Below, one piece after another: positions 47,020 to 59,684 of a DNA stretch of 64,000 nt (positions are counted from its first letter, which is position 1; each line of letters begins with the position of its first letter). The notes under the pieces were generated by a model, which was not told the DNA's origin, did not search any database, and saw only the letters and a program-made list of their open reading frames with translations. Origin of the DNA: Chiridota heheva (Eukaryota; Echinodermata; Holothuroidea; Apodida; Chiridotidae); contig JAIGNY010000581.1 in the NCBI GenBank assembly GCA_020152595.1, positions 1,541,501 to 1,605,500 of the forward strand. Direction: 5' to 3'. Position numbers and translations under genes: made by a program.

Positions 47020-50000
47020 ATTACTATTACTGTATATAGTATACTAATAATAAAATCTCCAAGCTATTAACTGAAAGCTCAATGTTTGAACCAAGAATCC
47101 CTGCTTGAACAATCTGGTTTAGATCCTGTAATTGATCCCAATTCCCCTTTGGTCCCCTTTATCACTTCATAAATCATGTCCTCCTTAAAGCAACCTCAGG
47201 GCTGATGGCAGTTGATTGTGACCTTAAACAACAGTGTCATGAGGTCAAAGTAGGAAGTAAAGGTCAGAGGAGTGGATATGCAGAGAAACAAGCACAGTTA
47301 TCACAGAGAAATGTTAAATAGTGACCCATACATATGTACTACACATTTAATGTACAGAGCAAAGGAGTCTGGACAGTGCATTCAAAGTGGAATTACATGT
47401 AACGACTTCAGGTGAGACATTCAAGGTATGTACATGTATAATGAATGTAAATTACTATCAAAATAATTCATGCCTGGATGCCAGACTACTTTCGGTGCTT
47501 CAGATTATGGAGATACTATTTGGGATAATAAAATAGTATCTCTATGTTCAGAATAATATCAAAAATAGGTGTGGTGAATTTTCTAATTATCTTCAAAATA
47601 AAAGGGATAAAAAAAGAGTATTTAAAATATAACTTTTTTCAGGTTCATTTTTTTCCAATAGGCATACTGTACAGGCCCAAAATTTTCAACACAGGCAAGA
47701 AGTCTTTTTTTACCAGGAATTATCAGGGCAGCCACATCCACTCATTTCTGGGCTTCTGCCGCCAACTAAGATTATCTTTTTCAGTGCAAAGTTTTGCCCC
47801 AGTTTCATTTCATTATGGAACCGAGATTGACATTTTTGTCTGATTTTCATCATTATTTTGGTATGAATACATGAATCAATCTTACACGAATTTCCAAAAC
47901 AAATCAATGTTAACCATTTCCGATTATCTTTTTCTTGCAAAAGAAAATCACAGTTTAAATAGTTTGTCTGCTAATTTTTCCACAAACACTTCACAAAACA
48001 CAGATAAATTCTCCTAAGTATGTTCCGTATCGAGCAGCGTTTACGTTCCATCTCTATATCATGAATTAGAATCAGTCGGAGAGACAAGCATCTGTGGCAA
48101 ATAATAATTCAAGACACTGAAGACGTGTTAGAAATTCCCCCGGGACTTCATAATTGTTTTTATACAGCTTTCTTTCCCTTTAAATACCTGCAGGCTTTAT
48201 ATCCCTCTCAAAATGAAGTTATCGCCAAACACAGGTGGCTCATCAAATCAGGTGTGAATTCAAAGCACTCAGTCATGAAGAAAAGTCTTAAAATACCCCC
48301 AAACAGAGGGCATTAAATAGCACAGGCCTTAAGAAACAGCTGTGGGGAATCCGAGACTCAATGGAAGATAAACTGTGAATGGCAAAACCGAAAAGCTCAG
48401 TTTGCGACATCATCTTATACTAAGGTCATGACTGAGCCATCTTCAAGAAGCACTCAGTTAAACAGTGTGGGAGAATTATTCGGAGTTTGTAGAATTATCG
48501 GATGCTTCTCTGGCATCCAAATGTACTGAATATCTCTCTGACAGAGCAATCAAAACAACTCTGACCTACATGTAAAACAGCACTTGCTCATTGCTCTATG
48601 AATTGCACCATGTATATAGACTACACAATTTTAACTCGCATCGAGAACGCATTTAGTTCACAGTACGTTTATACTCCAATTGGAGGACTGTACTTTAACG
48701 GAAGAAAATAGTTCTTGCTTCAAATTCATGATGGGGAGTACCTTGAATGTAAACATTTCATGAATGCTCCTGGTGCATGAACATGTCTCTTTAATACTAA
48801 CCACCATCAGGTCTGTCACCTCAAGATGCTCTTATATTTCTTACAAAAAAAAAAAAAAAAAATACCCTCCCATTTGTCACCAGAATGCTCAGTTCAAAAT
48901 ACTGTACATATATATGACCAGACCTCCAAAAAGCTGGAAACAAACTAACTATGCTTTACTTCTATGGCAAAAAAGGGTCCAGAGATAATAATACTGAGAC
49001 TTGCAGCTTTTGTATTTAGAGGCTACATTAATCAATTTTGTTTGTCCATTGAATAACCGCAAAGTCAAACAGTAGGCCTTTGTTTCAAGGGAAATCTGTC
49101 ACTGATAGCTACTATATGTGTAAGACAATCTACAGTGCCATGCAAGGTAGCTAATAGGTGTATATCAGCTCAGAATATTTTATGTAGCATTTAGAATATC
49201 TGTGCACTTCCATAGACATTTATAATGTCCTTTCCCATTACTTGTTCTGCACCTTAAAGTTTCAAACAGTCAGACTGGACCTGATAAATAACCAGGTCAG
49301 GTCAAATTTTTCCTCTTTATTTTCTTTATTCTCAAAACCTTAGTTGTTGTGGAAGTTGGTGCTGAGTATCATATTAGCAATGGATGAAGTCCTTATTGTG
49401 TAGTTATTTTGATTAAGATAAAGTGGTCTCACTATTTACTACAGTAAGTTTGTGGTTATGATTTGCTGGAACAAATTTTTTAGGAGAAGGGCAGAGTCAT
49501 GCTGTTTTGAAAACAGTCATACTGTCATGGAGTTGCCATTTGCACATTTGCATATTGTTCACAAACGTAAATCCACAGAATGCATCATCCTTCATCATCA
49601 TGATCACCTTGAATCGAACTCATATATACAGCATCTCTATTTATGGTCATCTAGTATTTACATGTATATGAAAGATTTCCCTTTAATTTCAAAACTGAGT
49701 AAGTAGTAAATATTTACTTCTATGTACTAGAGTCATATGGTGACACAATGCTGTAGAACCTGCTCTATTTGCATTACCTGTTTTTCCTAATACAGAAGAA
49801 GTTTACCTTCAGAAGATTTAGATAGATCTCGAAAACAGTCTTTTATCAATTCTGTATACTTCCATCTTGCTTTTGTATACTAAAAGGATTAGGTATTAAA
49901 GAGCTACAGTAAAACTGGACTGGAAGCTACTGCATAATCATTTGCGCAAACATAACTGAATTCAACAAACCCAAAGAATGTGAGTTATTCTGCAGACAGG

Positions 50001-52355
50001 ATATAATGCTATTCAGTAATACATCTCAAGGCAAAAATGTCCTGTTTTTACTGAAGCAGTAAATCTTTTTCAAAATTCATTTGTTGGCCAAAATCTTGTT
50101 TCAAGTTGGGGATAAGTTCTGTTGACATCCACATTTAGATATCACCATTATCAATCATCCTATTGAATGTCCCATTATGTATCACTGTGATTGCATCAGT
50201 AAGCACCCCCTTACCCTCGCTCTGCCCCCCCCCCACCCCTAAGCAAATCATGGGGGAACTTTTCATGTACAAAAGGGGCACTCTTGTCAGTTGACAGTTT
50301 TTGCTTGTCGCTTTTGACTTTCCTACACTTTCAGTGGGCAAATTCCGCCTATGGCTTCAAAGATTGGGGAGCCAGGATCAATGTTGACAATTACCCATCG
50401 GGCATAAAAGTAAAAGGCTTCTTTTGAAAATTGCTGCTTAGAAAATTATTGGGGGCATACCCTCTCCCACCATGGCCATAGTGTCGGTGCCCCTGGTAAA
50501 ATGTTATGCTTTAATTATGTCAAATGAATAATAAATGTATGTGTCAACCTTTGCGTATTATGTACTATTTGTGAGTGAGTGCGATATCTATTTATTTTCA
50601 AGCTTTAAAAATGACCTAAATAACTTCAAGTAAGTTTCAAACGGGCGTCTCCAGATTTCAGACCGGTCCGCCCACAACTTTCAAAAGGGCACCTCCTGCC
50701 CACTTCCGCGTAATTTCAAAAGAGCACCTTCTGCTCACTTACTCTTAGGCCAGGGGCAGTTCCCCCTGCCGCTGTGGTTTCAACATTGCTGCAGAGGCCA
50801 AAATCCCAACGAGTTGGCAGGATTCTAGTTGCCCCACTGCGTATGGGACCATATGGGAGCTTTAATATCGTTTGAATATGTGAAAACTGTTCTTCAAGTA
50901 AGCCTAAAAAAGTTAAGCCTCAACATCAATATGATGCAAATTTTATTATCAATGTTTGCTTTTAAATGAAATAGAAATCATAAACAGACATACCAACAGC
51001 AAAATACTTTTGTATAAAATCAAGATGGATTTTATATCTTTGCAACAAGACATGATATAACTATAGACATAACTATTGATAATGTATTAGCCATTCTGAG
51101 CAAATAATTAATTATCGCAACTAACGAATCACAATTAATCAATAATAACATCTAGGCCTATTATCTCACCATTACACTTCCAAGTGGCAATCATTATAAC
51201 AAAATGTAACCAAAACCTTCAACTTGAAACTTTCCTTTAAACTTTCTTTAATATAAGATGGATTTATTTGACCCCCCGAATTCTTTCATCAGATATAACA
51301 GTGATTTTCCCGAAAATGGAAAAAAATGTTCCTATAATCGAAGTAATTTGTCTGAAAATCAAAGAAATTACCCCAAAATTTGGCCAAAAAATGTCCAAAC
51401 TGTTTTATGGCATGCATTATAATTCCTTTCAACTTTGACTTCTTCATCCTCAAACAGGTTATTTGATACACCTGGCCTTTAATTATAAGCTTCATTACAC
51501 ACCAAAGTACCAAATTCCATTGTGATGAAGTCACCTGAGCTTCCAACCACTGGTGAATGGTTTAGACAAAAGGTCACACCTTGCAACCACCACAGCATGA
51601 AAGACAACAATCACTGTAATCATCATGTAACTCTTACTACACAAATTTAAGAATTGTGCACATTCTTTAAATTATATACAATTGACAATTATTTTTGATA
51701 ACTGTGAATTTGGGAAGTAATACAAGCCATGTACTGTACTGAAGACATGCAAATATAGCAACTGCACAACAGCACAATGACTGTTTGTTTTGTTAGTTGT
51801 CAGCCATAGCTTATGTACATGTACTTTCAAAGTACTGGTAGGCTATGCAACTTCGAAGAAATTCTTTCAATCATTTAGTCTACAAAATATGTTGTCAAAT
51901 TTATCCCCCAAAAATATCAATTGGAAAAGAATTGAAACTCCACAATGCCCTTTTTGCCCTTTATAAGTACGATGGTAAATGGTAATTCTAATATTGATGT
52001 TGAAAGAGAAGTGAAGGGTGCGGTGCAGGAGGGGATTGTCAGAACCATCTCCGGTAATCTAATATTGCAAAAAAGTTATTATGTAAAATGTAATAAAGTA
52101 CATAAATTGGGTTTAAAATTAACAGTGCACCAGCGCAACTAGCAGATTGTGTGACATCTCAGATTTGCACCTAGTACAGTGTAGTGGGAGGAAGATCTTG
52201 TTTGTTTGCAGTGCTGGAAACAACTTATGCGCCGGGTTGCACAGGAAACGTAAAGATTCCTCTCAGGCTACTTCATTACCAGTCTCAAAAGCTTGACTAG
52301 GCTATACTAGAAGGACACATTAGATTGTTGTACAACTATTACTACAGCCTACCAC
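47020..52355. other. Long intronic stretch with few repeats
   Basis: The largest quiet stretch of the window. It holds a small hairpin at about 47504-47545 (tggagatactattt / aaatagtatctcta), a poly-A run near 48846, a C-run near 50226, and GC-richer decayed duplicates (tttcaaaagggcacctcctg / tttcaaaagagcaccttctg) near 50680-50735. No frame longer than 99 residues and no recognised domain. Confidence 0.6.
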
Positions 52356-52360
52356 TGGGC

Positions 52361-52730
52361 CAGACCTCCAGCTTTGCTATTTCATATGGGCGGCCCGGCT
52401 CGCCCCTCCGTGGGCCCACCCTTCACACCCCCCCCCCTCCTTTTTTAAATCAAATTATTTTTTTAAACTTAATAATCTTAAGTAGCCTCGTAAATGAAAT
52501 ACCTTACATGGATACAGAACACAGAATGATAGCATAGTAAGCAATTGTCCTGTTTGGCTAATGACTGGTCCTTATCAGTCAGAATATTCATTCTGAGATG
52601 TATGATAGCTAAAATCCTTAAGGGGGCCGCTAGACTCCAAGTCGAAAAGATGCAGCGCTTCGAGCACGCATTAATGTGCCCCTCATCAAGTCTAGCACCC
52701 TGCCCCTTTTTAAATCAAGCTAAGGGTCTG
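52361..52730 (+). mobile_element. CAG...CTG MITE with 5-bp target duplications (copy 5)
   Basis: 370 bp from cagacctccagctttgctat to caagctaagggtctg, flanked by the exact duplication tgggc at 52356-52360 and 52731-52735. It is the shortest full copy. Confidence 0.92.
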
Positions 52731-52762
52731 TGGGCTACCATTATCAACATAATGGTAGCCCA
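52731..52762. repeat. Perfect 14-bp-stem hairpin
   Basis: tgggctaccattat and ataatggtagccca pair perfectly around a caac loop, directly abutting the CAG...CTG copy 5. Confidence 0.9.
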
Positions 52763-52764
52763 CA

Positions 52765-53340
52765 TTGGCAGCCCAAAAGGCACTTGGCCTTGCATAAAAA
52801 TGTTGAGCACTGGTTAGGGGAAGGGGAGGGGACCAAATGGAAATTGCCAAAATATGTGATGTTACTGACACTAGCCAGAGTACAACTTTGCCCAAATTTT
52901 GCTTAGAAGTATACCCATAAATATACCATTTTAACCCAAAAATATACCATTTTAGGAGGAGCAGGGAGCCTATGTTTGCATATATACTACATGTGAAAAC
53001 AAAAATCATCTAAAAAAGATCAAGCAATACGTTATATTCACACTTTAAAGAATTGAATGTTACTGTACTGCCATTAACACAGGAAAAAAGCTAGTTATAC
53101 GGTATTCTAGTAAGTCCTTTACAACAGGACAACTGAATGACACTTGAATGTGGTGGAACATTGATTCATTTATCTCATATTTTTGACTTTGGAATTTACA
53201 AACAGTTCAAGGAGACACACGGGAAAACAACACATACACGAAGAGTAAATATCTGATAAATTCATCAACACTAACTACACACTACATTACTTAATTCAAC
53301 TAAAATATGGAAGACAAAGTGGAAGTGGTATTGTTCTTCC
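52765..53340. other. Unremarkable intron
   Basis: The 99-residue minus-strand frame at 52710-53009 has no recognisable domain. Confidence 0.55.
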
Positions 53341-53342
53341 TG

Positions 53343-54383
53343 TTAATCTTTACTCTACCACGTGGCGGTTTTCAAACCAACTTTTTCTAAAAATAAAATC
53401 AGGACTTTACCAAAGTCCTATGGAGTAATCTTGGTACGATTTTAAAGTACTCGGATATTTCTTTCACAAAATGTAACTTTTTTATAGGGGTCATATTACA
53501 GAATGTTTTGAGAAATATTTGCTTGAAAAAGGGTAAAACTCAAAAATTGCTTAAAAAACTGGCAAAAAATGTTTTATTTTCTTTCTTTTAAATCTTACAA
53601 TAACTTCAAGAGTACATTTTTGCTTCAAAATCAAACACGCAAATCCTAAGACATGATATTATTGATTGCTGGTCTAACTTTTATAATCCCTTCCTGCAAT
53701 CTTTTGTTTTGGAAAAAGTTCTTCAAAATTTCATGAATTTCTGCCATTTTTGTAAAAAAATCGTGTACCAAAACCATACAATGCGCATGCTTCTTTGAAC
53801 TGCCATTCGAAAGTGCTTGCAATTTCCTATCACTTGATATATAAATACAGGCATACCCCCTCTTTCCTATAATAATTAAATTTCACCACATCATTTTCAA
53901 TGATCTTGTGGTGTACTAAATATGAACGCGACCAGCACGCGAGCACACCAGGTTCGAATCCCACCGTACTACAGCGTTATAGCTTTTCTGCTGCAGTTTT
54001 TAGGAATCATTTGACTAAAATCCTTTTTATTTTTTCATCTTTCCTTTATTCTAAAAATTCTACATTAGCATCGTTGGAAAGGAAATTTCATAAAGAATTT
54101 AAATATGTAACTCCGTTTTCAATACTGACAAGAAGTTATACTTGTACAAAGATTGGCCATTTGTTGACCAAATTTAGCCAAAAATTGCCTAATTTGCATA
54201 TTTTTGTCCAATATTTCCAAATTTGACTTTCATTAACTCAAAAGATAAATATCTTAGCTTCCACTCCAACCAAACTTGTAATGAAAGAAAATGAAAGGAA
54301 TGTTGTCAAAAATGCATATGAAAAAAAAAAAGGTACAGAAATTGGGCTTGCATTTTTCAAAGCCATGGTAGAGTAAGGGTTAA
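53343..54383. mobile_element. Long TTAA element with family E-type ends
   Basis: Flanked by TTAA at 53343-53346 and 54380-54383. The ends tctttactctaccacgtgg and ccatggtagagtaaggg match the family E terminal repeat. At about 1.04 kb it is ten times longer than the E units. It has a 108-codon frame (53900-54226) without recognisable transposase motifs, and a tRNA B-box-like string ggttcgaatcccacc near 53951. Confidence 0.8.
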
Positions 54384-54389
54384 TGTGTC

Positions 54390-55070
54390 GTCATGTGGGC
54401 CTCTAGGCTGCTCTAAGCCACATTACAAGCTTGTGTGGTCTGTGTTAGCTCTCCTTTTGAGCCTCCAATGGTTATGTTATAAAACTCTTTGTATATAGTT
54501 TGCTTTAAGAAGTGCTGCATAAGAAGAGAGTATAATTGCTATTTTTACAATACAGTAAAGGAGTTGAAAAGTCCTACAACCTATTCTGAAAATCTCACGA
54601 GTTAACGCGTAACTGTCTTATGGAACCTCCTTCATGCTTTTAATTACGTACGAAAGGAGTGGTAAAATACTTAATTCAGTTTCGCTAATTCTGCCTCCTA
54701 GGTCAACAAAGCCAACTTTCGATTTGACTGTAGCCATGATCAAAGTTCTTTTTAAATCAAAGATTTTGCATATTCAGCAGTCTTTTTACAAATAAAAACA
54801 AGAGACCTGGCACTAACTTATTAAACCTTTCATGCTATTGCATGATAACAGATGGTGGATGGATCGCTTTAAGAACTGTGTGTTGGGCAAAATTGAATGT
54901 TTTCAACTTATATGCTGATTCTGACATCTAATTTGTACCCACAAAATTGTTCATGAAACATTGTTTCAACTTTCAGGAAACAGACTATCGTCAAGTTACC
55001 ATCTAGCTGAAGGTAAACAGAAATATGTATTAATAAATTAAATAAGAAATTTTAAAAAGAAGGAAAAATG
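54390..55070. other. Unremarkable intron next to the 157-nt exon
   Basis: No repeats recognised. It includes the 5' splice site region of the 157-nt exon on the minus strand. Confidence 0.6.
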
Positions 55071-55074
55071 GTAC

Positions 55075-55231
55075 CTTGCAACATGCTCCTGTAGGCTGTA
55101 TCGGTGACGGCATACACATGTGGTGGAACTTCATGACGCTTCTTACCGCGGTAAAGTTCGACGACCTTCTCAGTGTAGATTGGTAGTCTCTTGTAGGGGT
55201 TGACCACGACACAAAAGAGGCCAGAGTATGT
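55075..55231 (-). CDS. Myosin II heavy chain motor exon (157 nt), N-terminal to the P-loop
   Basis: This exon encodes 52 full codons plus one base, reading [20 protein letters not shown] at its start and ending [12 protein letters not shown]. This is the conserved motor segment just before the ATP-binding P-loop, with the class II signatures SGLFCVVxNPYK, GKKRHE-PPH-YA and DTAYRSM. The acceptor is cattcatag at 55232-55240. The donor is gtaccattt starting at 55074; it is a weaker donor than the consensus gtaagt. The first base of the next codon (G) completes GAT (Asp) across the junction with the 28-nt exon. The exon length equals that of the equivalent vertebrate exon as I remember it. A 60-residue reading frame on the same strand (55030-55212) is an out-of-frame shadow of this exon. 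Confidence 0.97.
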
Positions 55232-55435
55232 CTATGAATGGGTACAAGATAGGGGTGTCAAAAATGATAATTTTGTGTGACTCTCTCAGGCTGACATTCA
55301 AATACTACAGAAAATACAATCGTATAAAACAAACAATCTGAGGGTCAATATTTGTGTATATTGAAATTTATAAGAGGTGTTTAGAGATGGGAAGACCATT
55401 AGTCAGTACACGGAAAAGGTAAAGTTAGTCCCATG

Positions 55436-55668
55436 CTCATTGCTGAGTTTTGGGGGTCGGGTTTGGTGACTTGGTATTTGTGTCACACTTCTGGAGCCAC
55501 AGCATTATGAGTACCTGTAGCCTTCCCCGGCTAATGCCTGGTACCTATTTTAGTGCTAGGTACACAGCGTGAGTTTTCAAATCTCTAAGCATGGACTCAA
55601 ACCAGCAACCATCAGCATAATCTAAGTCCAGCTCTGTACCAATTGAGCTATCCCCAGTCCAGACCAAC
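55436..55668 (-). mobile_element. tRNA-derived SINE-like element
   Basis: On the minus strand the head reads ggatagctcaattggtacag (A-box-like), then ggtttgagtccatgc (B-box-like), then acctagcactaaaataggta and ggctacaggtactcataatg. It lies about 200 bp upstream of the 157-nt exon acceptor. Confidence 0.7.
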
Positions 55669-55825
55669 CAGAAATTTAACAAGAATCGACTAGGACCTGG
55701 CGAGTACAAAAAGAACTGAAAAGTTATCTTCCACGGAAACATTTATATATGCAAAGCAAATTAACAAGCCATGATATCAAGGAATCTTAATGAGATCAAC
55801 AAGATTAAACCACTTTAGGAGGATC

Positions 55826-56810
55826 AGTGGGAATGCAGTAGTCCAATGGTTTGGGCGTCCGTCTCATACTTAAAAGGTACCGGGATTGAATCTCAGCCAG
55901 GGCGCTGTGCTGTGAGCAAGACACGATCCCATTTGCTCCAGTTCACTCAGCCGTGAAATGAGTACCAGTTTTGGCTGGGGAGTTAAACTGTGATTGACTG
56001 GTGATTGATCTAGGGGGAGTCAAGTGTCCCATCTAGGGGGAGTCAAGTGTCCCATCTAGGGGGAGTCAAGTGTCCCATCTAGGAGTCAAGTGTCCCATCT
56101 AGGAGTCAAGTGTCCCACCTAGGGGGAGTCAAGTGTCCTATTTAGGGGAGTCAAGTGTCCCACCTAGGGGGAGTCAAGTGTCCCATCTAGGGGGAGTCAA
56201 GTGTCCCATCTAGGGGGAGTCAAGTGTCCCATCTAGGGGGAGTCAAGTGTCCCATCTAGGGGGAGTCAAGTGTCCCATCTAGGGGGAGTCAAGTGTCCTA
56301 TCTAGGGAGTAAATTGTCCCACCTAGGGGGAGTCAAGTGTCCCATCTAGGGGGAGTCAAGTGTCCTATCTAGGGGGTCAAGTGTCCCATCTAGGGGAGTC
56401 AAGTGTCCCATCTAGGGGAGTCAAGTGTCCCATCTAGGGGGAGTCAAGTGTCCCATCTAGGGGGAGAGTCCCATCTAGGGGTCAAGTGTCCCATCTAGGG
56501 GAGTCCAGTGTCCCATCTAGGGGGAGTCAAGTGTCCCATCTGGGGTGAGTCAAGTGTCCCATCTAGGGGGTCAAGTGTCCCATCTAGGGGGAGTCCAGTG
56601 TCCCATCTAGGGGGAGTCAAGTGTCCCATCTGGGGTGAGTCAAGTGCTCATCGAGGGGGGTCAAATGTCCCATCTAGGGGGTAAAGTGTTCTATCTAGGG
56701 GGAGTCCAGAGTCGCATCTAGGGGAGTCAAGTGTCCCATCTAGGGGAAGTCAAGTACTCTTGTATGCTTAGCACCATGGAAACCAGGTAAAAGCACCGGC
56801 TCTATAAGTC
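55826..56810 (+). mobile_element. tRNA-derived SINE expanded by an internal minisatellite
   Basis: The head has gcagtagtccaatggtttgg and accgggattgaatctcagcc (B-box-like), then tgctgtgagcaagacacgat, cactcagccgtgaaatgagt and gctggggagttaaactg. The minisatellite at 56007-56757 follows. The SINE tail then resumes with agtactcttgtatgctt and ccatggaaaccaggtaaaag, matching the order of the single-unit copy at 45128-45318. Confidence 0.85.
56007..56757. repeat. Minisatellite, 23-bp unit (agtcaagtgtcccatctaggggg), inside the SINE
   Basis: About 33 units of agtcaagtgtcccatctagg plus ggg, with 18-24-bp length variants, ccatctgggg variants and a few decayed units at the 3' side. One unit equals the agggggagtca segment of the host SINE. 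Confidence 0.95.
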
Positions 56811-56880
56811 CTGTAAGCTTGATGGGATTTATTCTAACAGGACGATCAATAGGGGATCAGGTGAGTGGGGCATAGGGAGA

Positions 56881-56897
56881 GAGGGGGGGGGGGGGGG
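56881..56897. repeat. Poly-G tract
   Basis: Uninterrupted G run of about 16 bases within a G/A-rich strip. Confidence 0.9.
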
Positions 56898-56899
56898 AG

Positions 56900-59330
56900 G
56901 AGAAGGGTTGGTAGATCCTCCTGAATGCCAGGAGGCAACATTTTGCGGTAGTGTCAGGTACACATGTAATCAGAATTGGGAGATGCAATATTCTAAAATT
57001 GCCGAGATAGTCAGTCTCCGTTTAAAGCATTTGAACTATGAGCATTAAAGAGCACCTCCGCACTAGCTCAAATTTTAGCTGTACTGATTGGAATAACACA
57101 ACAACATGGCAAAGGTATACACTGTATGTCAGCAAGTCTAACAAATGATCCCACCGAGCACTCAACACTGAACTTAGCTTAACTCCCAGGGTACAGAGGT
57201 CAAGAGGGTGTATCCCACTCAACCTTTGGTCAGTACAAAAAAAGGAAGTCACTCAGTTCATAATAATCAACCAATAACAGACAAACCAGACAACATTGCT
57301 TTTATTGGTTGCCAATGTAGATTTGTAGGTAATTTTTACTGATAAACACACTGTGCTCTTTAACAAGGGGGTTAAAATTAGTGTTTGCACTGGGTATCCG
57401 ACGTGCCGACTAAGCCTTTTCAATATTTTTCGTGTAAGTAGTATATGTCTTAAAATCTAACAGTGTACTTGTAAAATCTTGTAAAATCTTGTAATATTTT
57501 TCAATTGTGTTTTTGTGAATAAAAAAATGGAATACAAATGTTTCTTGTCTCTTTTATTTACCTGTCTTCATAAAATACCGTAAAATAATAATATTCTCAC
57601 TTCCTTAAAATTTCATGGGACAGGTCACTTGGTATTCTGGAATAATACACGATTCCATGGTTCTGTTATGTGCACGCTCAGTAACACGTAACAATTTCAT
57701 TTGAACACAAGTTGTGATTGGTTTATAATAGGTGTTACATTTTTTTTCAGCAAATAGCAGACACGCTTTCAAAATAGTTTGGTAATGTACAACCGCAATA
57801 TATTTTTTCTTCAGCATACTACAAACACTGCTTGTTGCGCGCTGGTTTGGCACTATATTTTTTTACACCAAAGTTTAGAGAGTAAGTTTTGCGCTACTAG
57901 TACATGTAGTACTACTAGCATACATACGTTACTAGCCACATCGCTTGTTCAACATCATTTCTGCGATCTGTGACGATATTTTAAGATTGTTTTATTTGAA
58001 TTGCGTTGGAATAGAAATGAAACAAATATTTTATAATTCTTGTAAGTTAAGTTTTATTCTTTTAACATACAATTCTGAAACAGAAACAGTCTGCAATTGG
58101 TAAAATTTTGAAAATCCATACCCGTGTTGTATTTTCGGAACCGGGTTACAACACAATCTGTCAGGTACCCAGAAATTTCAGGTCCCACGTGTAAACAAAA
58201 CTGAAATTTAAACAAACAGTTAAAAATTAGAAGCCTTTTTTCTCAACAGACAATCCAGCTCTAGCTCCCAATTCAGTGTATTTTCCCACTCGGGAGATCT
58301 TTCGAATCTAGAGATCTACCCAATTGGAAGAGCAAGTTGTGCACTGCATGGGTCGGACAGAATTTGAATATGGAATAAACTTGTAAGTGAGATAGCGTCA
58401 TTTCAAAATGCTTTCCCTGTAATCCCTTTAAAAATTTTAAGACCACTTCAAGCTTGCCACTAGCTTTTTAGCTCTTGGTATTAAAGCTTCTAGTGTACTT
58501 ACTGTACATGTGCTTGCAAGGAGTATTTAGCCACAAAAAGGCTTGTTATGAAAACTCATAAAGGTATCAATTTAAAGCTAGTGGCAAGAATAGTGAGCCA
58601 ACAGCGAGTTCACCATTTTTCGCCAAGGGATGTTATTTTTGTGCGTTCATGTTGAAAATAATCCTACAATTTCTGTTGATATTAAATTCTTTCTAGATTA
58701 AGAAAATGGCAATTTGCTATACAAAATCTACTATGTAAAGGGGAAGTTAATCATAGTTTCATTGATCTTGCTGATGTAAAAGAATAATACGTGTGATTCC
58801 AATATGAGCTGGTGAAATTAAAGAGCAAAGCATGAATCACCAATTGGTACAATCAAATTAGAAAAATTATCATTGAATTTCATTACTACTGTATGTAACA
58901 GCACAATCTAGAAAAATGTAACACTATTTATGGTGTACATTATTAGAGGCTGGAATACTGAATGTTGCATGTTGTGAATTTGTAGTGAAATATCTCCCAT
59001 TTGCGATCAAGCAATTACTGTTAATTGCCTTATTGGGTCAATTTAGGTGAGCATACGTACCAGACGATACTAAAGACAATCAAATGAGTCCCAAATCACA
59101 ATTGCACTCATGTCCTTACAAAGTTACCTGGTACTGTAAAATTATAGTATGTCTTACTGTACATATTCTCACGAGTCCTTTTAGATACGAGTACCCTGGC
59201 TCCTGGATAATTAAGTTTATACTAAAGATCTTGTTTCTATTTTCAAATCTCTCATTAGATAGTGCAGTGTGTTATCAGGCTTTCAACCCTCACATCCCTT
59301 CACATTATTTCAATGAAACTAGCAGCAAAA
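56900..59330. other. Intron with one weak inverted repeat
   Basis: At 58452-58588 cttgccactagcttttta and aaagctagtggcaag form a roughly 15-bp inverted pair 100 bp apart, possibly a small MITE. The 129-residue frame at 59084-59473 extends into the TTA-flanked element and has no recognisable domain. Otherwise unremarkable. Confidence 0.55.
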
Positions 59331-59334
59331 ATTA

Positions 59335-59678
59335 TGCACTTGTCAATTGTGTGACACACCCCTACACCCCTGGTCAAGAGGAGTCACTCAGTCATTGCAA
59401 CAAGATGGGTGATCAAAATATGTACATTTACATACCTCTCGGTCATTTGGGTGACTGGCATTTCTTTTTTTAAAGGACTTTCCCCCAAATTACCCGCCTC
59501 TGTACAAAGTGAATAGGTCTGAAGTAACTTGACTCACCCCATAGTCTGCCAATTTGGTACAATGATGCACATGTGATGTGAATCACCGTTTCATATGTCA
59601 ATGAATCACATTTGATTGACATTGCCAGGGGAGAAAGGAGGGGGGGGGGGGGGTTGAGTCATACAACTGACAAGTGCA
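59335..59678. mobile_element. TTA-flanked MITE rich in GTGAGTCA motifs (copy 2)
   Basis: 344 bp with TTA on both sides, left end tgcacttgtcaattgtgtga and right end gagtcatacaactgacaagt plus gca. Homologous to 34355-34678 along its length, but with a G-run near 59640 and fewer intact gagtca motifs. Confidence 0.85.
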
Positions 59679-59684
59679 TTAGAA

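Noticed and set aside
53900-53990. tRNA gene around ggttcgaatcccacc
   Set aside because: Only the B-box-like string is convincing; no matching acceptor or anticodon stem.
55030-55212. 60-residue minus-strand frame over the 157-nt exon
   Set aside because: Out-of-frame shadow; the true frame is TYSGLFCV...AYRSMLQ.
59084-59473. 129-residue plus-strand frame as a gene
   Set aside because: It runs into the TTA-flanked MITE, lacks any recognisable domain and has no promoter or splice context.
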